This document shows, one piece after another, positions 5,940 through 11,429 of a DNA stretch of 11,429 nucleotides. Each line of letters starts with the position of its first letter. Within the stretch, counting starts at the first letter, position 1. The DNA comes from an uncultured Aliiroseovarius sp. (GTDB lineage Bacteria > Pseudomonadota > Alphaproteobacteria > Rhodobacterales > Rhodobacteraceae), in the NCBI GenBank assembly GCA_938023895.1, contig CALJDH010000312.1:1-11429 (forward strand). Reading direction: 5' to 3'. Both the position numbers and the translations under genes were made by a program. The notes beneath the pieces are model-generated. The model did not search any database. It saw nothing but the letters and a program-made list of their open reading frames with translations, and was not told where the DNA came from.

Positions 5940-6275
5940 TCACGCGCGCTTTTCAAAGCTCGAGGACACACGCGACAGAATCTGAGAAGCCCCAGTTTGC
6001 GTATATGTTTTGACCCCCTGATCACGATTGCGAATGGCGTCGAGCCTTTGCTGCGCTGAGCGAATCCCATTGGCCGCCGCTGTCAGCAGATTTTGATTTC
6101 GCGCGGCTATGGATTGGAGCTGAGAAATCTGTTGTTGGGTGGCATCGGATTGCCCTAACTGCGACAGCGCGTTCACCTTGGCGTCGGTCAAAGTAGGCAA
6201 GCTGCGAAGATCACCGCTTAGAATCATCCGACGCTCATCCTCAAGCAGGGTAAGCAGATCACTAACCTTTTGCAT
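5940..6275 (-). CDS. FlgN-like flagellar export chaperone (tentative)
   Basis: The small helical protein has 111 residues. Its N-terminus MQKVSDLLTLLEDERRMILSGDLRSLPTLTDAKVNALSQL follows the FlgN pattern L-x-x-L-L-x-x-E-x-x-x-x-x-x-G-D-L-x-x-L-x-x-L-x-x-x-K-x-x-x-L. The rest is predicted helical and rich in Gln/Ala (QQQISQLQSIAARNQNLLTAAANGIRSAQQRLDAIRNR), ending in a polar tail. FlgN keeps the hook-filament junction proteins FlgK and FlgL soluble and delivers them to the export ATPase. The start ATG overlaps the upstream flgJ-like gene by 14 bp and has GGAG about 8 bases upstream. Context between a FlgJ homologue and flagellin supports a flagellar role. The family is divergent, so the name is tentative. 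Confidence 0.6.
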   Translation of the reverse strand: MQKVSDLLTLLEDERRMILSGDLRSLPTLTDAKVNALSQLGQSDATQQQISQLQSIAARNQNLLTAAANGIRSAQQRLDAIRNRDQGVKTYTQTGASQILSRVSSSFEKRA

Positions 6276-6558
6276 CTGAACGCTCCTTCAATGCTTCGAA
6301 AAGAGATTGGGCAAGGCCGAATCCACCGCTGTCGACCATGCTGCGGGCTTGTTCCTGGCGCAGGAACGAGGCGAACTGATCCTCTCCTATCCCGCCCCCA
6401 AAACTGTCGGGTGTCTTGCCGATTCCGGCCGATTTCAGCATCTCGGACAGAAAGCTTGCTTCGAGTTCTTTGGCAGCGTTCCAAAGCGCTTCGTGTGGGT
6501 CTGATGCAGCCGCTCTATGCGACGCGACAGGCATCGGTGCTCCTGAAACGGGATCCAT
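6262..6558 (-). CDS. flgJ: FlgJ-type rod-binding protein, rod domain only
   Basis: The 98-residue protein matches the FlgJ N-terminal rod-binding domain: ALWNAAKELEASFLSEMLKSAGIGKTPDSFGGGIGEDQFASFLRQEQARSMVDSGGFGLAQSLFEAL, with the hallmark L-E-x-x-F-L-x-x-M-L-K. It lacks the C-terminal muramidase domain of enterobacterial FlgJ. That is normal for alphaproteobacteria, which use a separate peptidoglycan hydrolase. It would act in the periplasm as a rod-assembly scaffold. The start at 6558 has a weak AAGGT site. It is the first gene of the minus-strand group and its 3' end overlaps the flgN-like gene by 14 bp, implying co-translation. Confidence 0.82.
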   Translation of the reverse strand: MDPVSGAPMPVASHRAAASDPHEALWNAAKELEASFLSEMLKSAGIGKTPDSFGGGIGEDQFASFLRQEQARSMVDSGGFGLAQSLFEALKERSDAKG

Positions 6559-6676
6559 GATGTCGACCTTTCAAATTGATCACAGTTTTTCCAAGTCTCG
6601 CTGCCAGCGGTAAAGATTTGGTAATTCTCATCTGCAAATCTGCGCTTAACCGAGGCAGAAATCCCGGACGGAACAT
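6559..6676. promoter_or_regulatory. Divergent intergenic region between flgJ and fliK
   Basis: This 118-base gap must hold promoters for the flgJ-flgN group and for fliK-flgD. It contains GTAA-N7-GTAA (6610-6624), one mismatch per half from a CtrA site, and a separate TTAACC half-site around 6647-6652. No convincing -35/-10, sigma-54 (GG-N10-GC) or sigma-28 element was found by eye. CtrA control would match the candidate site at 1408, but this is weak pattern evidence. Confidence 0.3.
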
Positions 6677-8284
6677 ATGCACATTGCACAGCTTCTTTTC
6701 TCGCATGCGGGACAGGCAGAACGTGAACTTCAAACCCCACCATTAGATTTGGGCGAGTCGATTGGGTCGCTGGCGACGCCTTTTGACGCGGTGTTCCTAG
6801 GTGAACAGAAACCGAAGGGGGGTGTGGAACTGCCCCTTGCAGTGGCAGTTGAGCCGGATGCAGAGCCTATGATGGAGCCGGAGGCTTCCGAGGAGCTGAT
6901 AGATGTTGGAGAAGTTACTCACTTAGAGTTTGCCGAGCTGTCCCAAGGTACACCTAACCGTGCGGATGACGTGCAAGGGAAGAAGCTCGAGATTGCAGAA
7001 CCCGCACCAAGATTGATCGTTGCCTCAGCGCATGGTGACTTCACATCGCCTGAACAGGTTCCGTCGTCAGAAACGATCACGCCCAGGTCAGCGGCGGTTA
7101 GGTCAGAATCGGATCACGGTCCGTTATGGTATCGGCAGGATGCGTTGCCCGCCTGGCCTGCACCTCAGGCCGACAAGCCTGAAGCGACGGACGCCGCTCT
7201 TTGGAAACATGCTGAAACAGGAATGCCCGCCGCGGCGGCGGAAGCGCCCGCTTCGAAGCTTTTGGAGCCAGTAAACCAGGCGCGTGAAGCAACGGGAGGG
7301 CAGCAGTTGGCAATCCACGTGGTGTCGCCGCCCTCAGAGTTGCCCTTGCCTTTGGAAGCAGGTGTGACTCATGAAATGCTGCCTGTCCGAGCGCAGGTTT
7401 TGGCTGGCTCAAATCTCATAGCTGATGGTGCTTCCGCATCGGCTGTGCAGGTATTCGACAATGAGGCAGTTTTTGAACGGTCCGGACAAGTTTTTGAACG
7501 CCCGACAGAAGCAGAGTGGTCTTCCCAGAGTAAAACCGCTTCGACACCACGGCTAAGCGAGCTGCAAAACGTCGGCGTACATGCACCTACTTCCGTTGTT
7601 AGCCAGGTTCGGCAGCAAAATAATCCGAGATCGCAGAATGAGGAGATTGCACCTGACATACCCGCGCATAAGTCAGCACCGGATCTTGGGACGAAGACGA
7701 TGCCTGCTCCAGAGACGGTAAGGCAGACTCCTCTGCCTTGGGTTGCGACACCCGTGGCTTACTCGGTCGAACAAGAGGCCGAGCGTCCGATCCTTGACGA
7801 TTTTGGGTTTCGCGTGGTCGAACAGGTGTCATCAACATCGGGTGATCTGAAGCCGCAGGCACATATGCGTGGGGCGGAAGTCCCGCGGATGATCTTGGTG
7901 CAAATCGCCGAGGTCGTCCGTCAGCAACCGGACCGACCGGTCGAGCTGACGCTCAGCCCTGAGGAGCTTGGGCGGTTGCGTATGTCGTTCCAATCTGAGG
8001 GCGCTTCCATGCATATCGTTCTTAGTTTCGAACGACCTGACACGCTGGATCTGATGCGGCGGCATATCGACCAACTGGCGCAAGACATGCGCGAATTTGG
8101 CATGTCGGACGTCAGTTTCACGTTTCAACAGCAAACATCAGAAGGTGGCGGCGGGACATATTCCGATGACCGTTCGTCAAATCCTTCGCATGACCCGCAG
8201 TCCGACCCGCAAGGCATGTTGGACGATCCCGTGTCGCGCGTTTTGAACATCGCGGGACGCGCGGGTGTGGATATTCGAGTGTAA
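6677..8284 (+). CDS. fliK: FliK, flagellar hook-length control protein
   Basis: The 535-residue protein has a long, low-complexity N-terminal and middle part (residues about 1-400), rich in Pro, Glu, Ala and Gln, with no recognisable fold. A C-terminal Flg_hook domain follows (about 400-485) with VPRMILVQIAEVVRQQPDRPVELTLSPEELGRLRMSFQSEGASMHIVLSFERPDTLDLMRRHIDQLAQDMREFGM. The L-x-P-x-x-L-G-x-L-x-x motif is diagnostic. FliK is secreted during hook growth, measures hook length and then switches FlhB specificity to filament substrates. A 12-bp direct repeat at 7468-7479 and 7489-7500 encodes two copies of VFER. The start at 6677 has only a weak GGA-type site. flgD follows after 10 bases, so the two form an operon. 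Confidence 0.92.
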   Translation: MHIAQLLFSHAGQAERELQTPPLDLGESIGSLATPFDAVFLGEQKPKGGVELPLAVAVEPDAEPMMEPEASEELIDVGEVTHLEFAELSQGTPNRADDVQGKKLEIAEPAPRLIVASAHGDFTSPEQVPSSETITPRSAAVRSESDHGPLWYRQDALPAWPAPQADKPEATDAALWKHAETGMPAAAAEAPASKLLEPVNQAREATGGQQLAIHVVSPPSELPLPLEAGVTHEMLPVRAQVLAGSNLIADGASASAVQVFDNEAVFERSGQVFERPTEAEWSSQSKTASTPRLSELQNVGVHAPTSVVSQVRQQNNPRSQNEEIAPDIPAHKSAPDLGTKTMPAPETVRQTPLPWVATPVAYSVEQEAERPILDDFGFRVVEQVSSTSGDLKPQAHMRGAEVPRMILVQIAEVVRQQPDRPVELTLSPEELGRLRMSFQSEGASMHIVLSFERPDTLDLMRRHIDQLAQDMREFGMSDVSFTFQQQTSEGGGGTYSDDRSSNPSHDPQSDPQGMLDDPVSRVLNIAGRAGVDIRV

Positions 8285-8294
8285 GGAGCACAGC

Positions 8295-8975
8295 ATGAAC
8301 GTTACCCCTACAGCTATGCCCGCCGCGTTGACGGCACCCGCCGCGGATTATGCAGAGGCGTCGGCCTCGGACGGGCCGATGGTCTCGTCCGATTTCGAGA
8401 CGTTTTTGGTGATGTTGACCGCGCAGATGGAAAATCAAGATCCGTTGAACCCGATCGAGTCGACAGACTATGCGGTGCAGCTTGCAACGTTCTCGGGTGT
8501 CGAGCAGCAGGTTCGGACCAATGACCTGTTGAAGGCGATGGGAACGCAGCTTGGGTTGATGGGCATGTCAGATATTGCGGACTGGGTTGGAAAAGAGGCG
8601 CGCGTGGCCGCCCCGGTTTTGTTCGATGGTGACCCGATTACTCTGTCCCCGAACCCGGTTGCGGCTGCGGATGAGGTTATCTTGGTGGTCAAAAACGCAG
8701 AAGGAATCATCGTTGATAGCGAGTCGCTGCCGGTGTCGACCGATCCGGTGGAGTGGGATGGGGCCGATCAAAATGGGAACACTCTGCCACACGGGATCTA
8801 TTCCTTCGAACTGACCAGCCGCAGCAATGGGCTGCATCTGTCGACCGATCCGATGGAAAGCTATGGCAGGATTGTGGAAACACAAAACAGCGGTGGTCAG
8901 CTATGGCTTGTGCTGGAAAGTGGCGAGCGAGTGACCGCAGATGCCGTTTCCGCCCTGCGCGAAGCCGCTGAATAA
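8295..8975 (+). CDS. flgD: FlgD, hook-capping / hook assembly scaffold protein
   Basis: The 226-residue protein carries the FlgD N-terminal motif SSDFETFLVMLTAQMENQDPLNPIESTDYAVQLATFSGVEQQVRTNDLL (about residues 31-79). A FlgD Ig/tudor-like region follows, with GNTLPHGIYSFEL and a C-terminal beta-rich part. FlgD forms the cap that directs hook subunit (FlgE) polymerisation and is removed when the hook is finished. The ATG at 8295 is chosen because AAGGAG (8283-8288) lies just upstream, overlapping the fliK stop. An in-frame start at 8265 would add ten residues inside fliK that do not fit the family. It is the last flagellar gene on this side of the window. Confidence 0.94.
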   Translation: MNVTPTAMPAALTAPAADYAEASASDGPMVSSDFETFLVMLTAQMENQDPLNPIESTDYAVQLATFSGVEQQVRTNDLLKAMGTQLGLMGMSDIADWVGKEARVAAPVLFDGDPITLSPNPVAAADEVILVVKNAEGIIVDSESLPVSTDPVEWDGADQNGNTLPHGIYSFELTSRSNGLHLSTDPMESYGRIVETQNSGGQLWLVLESGERVTADAVSALREAAE

Positions 8976-9011
8976 GTTTTCGTCGCGCGGCGGGTTGGCT
9001 ATACAGCCTGT

Positions 9012-9923
9012 ATGACACTGCGTGACATCATGTTGGACGATCTGCCTGCGCGGCAAGATCTGGACGCTCTGCAACAGGCGCTTGCGCTGATTTGGCAGGA
9101 AGAGGGGCATGTGTCCAGGCGGGCCATTTGGTCCCAGTTGATGGGCGGGCGGAGCAATCCGGTCTGGCAGATCACGTCGGACGACATGCCGCATGACCTC
9201 GTCTGCAAGCTGTATGATGCTGCGGCGGCCACGCCCCTGTTTGCCAATGATGGCACGCGTGAGGCGTTGGTGTTGAAATATCTGGCGGGTAAGGGGATTG
9301 CGCCCGATTTCGTGGGCTTTCTGGACAGCGCGCTGGGCGCGAGCGTGCTCTACCGGCATGTGGACGGCATACCGTGGAGCGGTGCGGTCGGGGGCGTTGC
9401 CCAGCTGATTGCCCGCCTGCACCAAATTACTCCACCCGAGGAACTGCCCGAGACGGTCACCTCGCCCGTGTCTCTGATCGCCGAAACGCAGGCAATGGCG
9501 CGTGCGATTGGGTTGGATTTGCCGCCCCCGCCAGACATCACAACCGACCTGCCGCAGCCGACGCGGCGGTTCCTGCATGGGGATGTTGTTCCCGGCAATG
9601 TGGTGGTGATGGCGGACGGGTTGCGCTTGATCGACTGGCAGTGCCCAAGCATCGGGGATCCTGCCGCGGATCTTGCGATCTTCCTGTCCCCAGCGATGCA
9701 GATCCTGTACGGCAACCAACCTTTGTCGTCCGAGGAGCAATCCGACTTTTTGTCAGCCTATCTTGCTGCGGGTGGAGACGCCGTTGGCGTGGCGCGCTAT
9801 ACCGCATTGGCGCCGCTCTTTCACTGGCGCATGGCGTGCTACTGCCACTGGAAAGCCGCGCATGGGGACGCCGCGTATCGCGATGTCGCCGCGCTGGAGC
9901 GTCGCGCGTCAGAGCAGGGTTGA
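9012..9923 (+). CDS. Phosphotransferase of the APH/choline kinase superfamily, substrate unknown
   Basis: The 303-residue protein has the eukaryotic-like kinase fold signatures of the APH superfamily. These are a Gly/Ser loop at about residues 45-52 (GGRSNPVW), a probable ATP-binding Lys in LVCKLY (K66), the catalytic loop FLHGDVVPGNVV (H189-G-D191, N196) and the metal-binding RLIDWQ (D208) followed by GDPAADLA. Relatives include choline/ethanolamine kinases, thiamine kinase and aminoglycoside phosphotransferases. The sequence alone does not fix the substrate, and an antibiotic-resistance role should not be assumed. It lies 36 bases after flgD on the same strand but has no obvious flagellar link. 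No ribosome binding site precedes ATG 9012, and an alternative ATG is six codons in. Its 3' end overlaps convergent ubiB by 15 bp. Confidence 0.85.
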   Translation: MTLRDIMLDDLPARQDLDALQQALALIWQEEGHVSRRAIWSQLMGGRSNPVWQITSDDMPHDLVCKLYDAAAATPLFANDGTREALVLKYLAGKGIAPDFVGFLDSALGASVLYRHVDGIPWSGAVGGVAQLIARLHQITPPEELPETVTSPVSLIAETQAMARAIGLDLPPPPDITTDLPQPTRRFLHGDVVPGNVVVMADGLRLIDWQCPSIGDPAADLAIFLSPAMQILYGNQPLSSEEQSDFLSAYLAAGGDAVGVARYTALAPLFHWRMACYCHWKAAHGDAAYRDVAALERRASEQG

Positions 9924-11429
9924 GACCCAGACCGCTGCCAAGGCCAGACCGCCACCCAACGTCACATAGCTCATCGCGCGCAACGGGCGGGCGCGGTCGG
10001 CTTCCTGATGGGGCTCGGACTGGCGGATCAAAGCGGCTTCTGCCAATTCGGGCAGGCGCGGACCAAAGCGGGCCAGAACGCGGGCGGTGTGCACAAGGTC
10101 TTGCAGCAAAGCCTTCGGCCCGATCGAGTTCGAGATATAGCTTTCCACCACGGGCTTTGCGACTTTCCAGATGTTGATGTCTGGCGACAGCGACCGCGAG
10201 ACTCCTTCCACCACGACCATGGTCCGTTGCAGCAAAATCAGCTCGGTCCGGGTTTCCATACCGAATTTCTCTGTCACTTCAAAGAGATACGCCAGCAGGC
10301 GGCCCATTGAAATTTGCGTGGCGTTCATCCCGAAGATCGGCTCGCCTACGGCGCGTAGGGCGCGGGCGAACTCCTCGACATCGCGGTCGGCGGGGACGTA
10401 GCCCGCTTCGAAATGTACCTCGGCGACGCGGCGATAGTTGCGGGTGATGAAGCCATACAGGATTTCGGCATAGACGCGGCGGGTGTATTCGTCGATCCGG
10501 CCCATGATGCCAAAATCCACGGCGATGATGTCGCCATTGGTGGCAAATTTCAGGTTGCCCTGATGCATGTCGCCATGAAACAGCCCATCACGCAGCGCGT
10601 GGGACAGGAACAGCTGCAGCACGCGTTCGCCCAGCTGGTGCATGTCCAGCCCCGACGCGCGGATGGCGTCCAGATCATTGGCCGGAATACCTTCGCCCCA
10701 GCCAAGGGTCATGACGGTGCGACCGGTCAGGCCCCAGTTCACCTCGGGGACGACGAAGCCGTCATCCTGCGCGGTGTTTTCGGCAAACTCGCTGGCCGAG
10801 GCGCTTTCAAGGCGCAGGTCCAGTTCGCCCATTACGGTGTGCTCGAAATGCTCGACCACATCTGTCGGACGCAGGCGGCGGGTCGAGGGCAACAGCATCT
10901 CGATCACGCGGGCCGAGAAGTGGAAAGCGTCGATGTCGGTGCGGAAGGCGCGTTCGATGCTGGGGCGCAGAACCTTGACGGCGACGGATTCGCCGGTGTC
11001 AGCCAGGCGAGCCTTGTGCACCTGTGCGATCGAGGCCGCGGCGACGGGCTCCGAAAACTCGGAGAACACCGTGTCGATCTCGATCCCAAGCTCTTTTTCG
11101 ATCATGCGGCGTGCCACATCCTGTTTGAACGGCGGCAGCTTGTCTTGCAGGTATTGTAGCTGGTCGGCCAGTTCAGGGCCGACCACGTCGGGACGCGTCG
11201 ACAGGATTTGTCCGAACTTAATATACGCAGGACCCAGCGCGGTGATGGCGCGGGTGACGGGTGGCAGAGCGGGGTCGCCTTTTTTGCCCAGCCACGCGAA
11301 GGGCCAGCCGACCACATGGGCCGCGATGCGGATGGACGCGGGTGCGCTCATCGCGTCCAGCACGACGCCCATGGCGCCCGTGCGTTGGAAAGTCGCGCCA
11401 GTTCGGATCAGGCGCCAGATGTTGTGAGG
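9909..11429 (-). CDS. ubiB: UbiB, ubiquinone biosynthesis ABC1/ADCK-type kinase-like protein, 5' end beyond the window
   Basis: UbiB family proteins are atypical kinase-like ATPases needed for ubiquinone biosynthesis at the inner membrane. Numbered from the ATG at 11372, the sequence has the family KxGQ motif (AYIKFGQILSTRPD, KFGQ at 52-55) and the Ala-rich loop AAAS (111-114) that replaces the kinase P-loop. It also has VAVKV (K133), HGDMHQGN (266-273) and VDFGIMG (DFG 286-288). The C-terminus ends in a probable membrane helix (VTLGGGLALAAVWVSTLL). The frame stays open to the right edge, reading PHNIWRLIRTGATFQRTGA before that ATG. This is typical of the true UbiB N-terminus, so the real start should lie a few codons outside. 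The stop overlaps the convergent phosphotransferase gene. It is unrelated to the flagellum. Confidence 0.93.
   Translation of the reverse strand, partial: PHNIWRLIRTGATFQRTGAMGVVLDAMSAPASIRIAAHVVGWPFAWLGKKGDPALPPVTRAITALGPAYIKFGQILSTRPDVVGPELADQLQYLQDKLPPFKQDVARRMIEKELGIEIDTVFSEFSEPVAAASIAQVHKARLADTGESVAVKVLRPSIERAFRTDIDAFHFSARVIEMLLPSTRRLRPTDVVEHFEHTVMGELDLRLESASASEFAENTAQDDGFVVPEVNWGLTGRTVMTLGWGEGIPANDLDAIRASGLDMHQLGERVLQLFLSHALRDGLFHGDMHQGNLKFATNGDIIAVDFGIMGRIDEYTRRVYAEILYGFITRNYRRVAEVHFEAGYVPADRDVEEFARALRAVGEPIFGMNATQISMGRLLAYLFEVTEKFGMETRTELILLQRTMVVVEGVSRSLSPDINIWKVAKPVVESYISNSIGPKALLQDLVHTARVLARFGPRLPELAEAALIRQSEPHQEADRARPLRAMSYVTLGGGLALAAVWVSTLL

Noticed and set aside
9012..9923. Aminoglycoside resistance gene
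   Set aside because: The APH-fold motifs are shared by many housekeeping kinases. Nothing in the sequence or context points to an antibiotic substrate or to mobile DNA.
10413..11159. 248-residue ORF on the plus strand antisense to ubiB
   Set aside because: It is a shadow of the GC-rich, strongly conserved ubiB frame. It has no recognisable domain and no ribosome binding site that stands out.

Overview
The window is a flagellar gene cluster from an alphaproteobacterium, most likely a member of the Rhodobacterales (Rhodobacteraceae/Roseobacteraceae, marine roseobacter type). The main reasons are the flaF-flbT pair beside a single flagellin gene, a DUF1217 gene attached to that pair, a FlgJ with only the rod-binding domain, the order flgB-flgC-fliE-fliQ-(flgF), and a UbiB whose sequence resembles those of this group. 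Base composition looks moderately GC-rich. The genes are densely packed, with many stop/start overlaps. I saw no RNA genes, insertion sequences, CRISPR arrays or phage genes.

Layout. (1) 1-1384, minus strand: flgB, flgC, fliE, fliQ and the first codons of a gene that fits flgF. These encode rod proteins, the rod/MS-ring junction protein and one export-gate subunit. (2) 1385-1471: a short divergent promoter region with a candidate CtrA-type site. (3) 1472-2802, plus strand: fliI, the export ATPase. It is broken by an apparent -1 frameshift in a run of six G inside a GC hairpin, giving an N-terminal ORF and a C-terminal ORF that overlap as ATGA. (4) 2799-6558, minus strand: flgJ-like, flgN-like, fliC, flaF, flbT and a DUF1217 gene. 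The last three are joined by ATGA overlaps, and the DUF1217 gene runs into the 3' end of fliI by 4 bp. (5) 6677-8975, plus strand: fliK (hook length) and flgD (hook cap). (6) 9012-11429: two genes without an obvious flagellar role, a small-molecule phosphotransferase and, convergent with it, ubiB, which continues past the right edge.

How the genes fit together: FliI and FliQ serve the type III export apparatus. FliE, FlgB, FlgC and probably FlgF form the proximal rod, and FlgJ helps rod assembly. FlgD caps the growing hook and FliK sets its length. A FlgN-like chaperone would escort late substrates. FliC forms the filament, and FlaF/FlbT control flagellin synthesis after transcription. A structured fliC leader is consistent with that control.

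The most notable point is the split fliI. It may be a sequencing or assembly error at a GC hairpin, a real loss-of-function mutation or phase-variable tract, or a recoding site. The sequence alone cannot decide. I found no strong evidence for a wholly new system. The least understood conserved component is the DUF1217 protein coupled to flaF-flbT.
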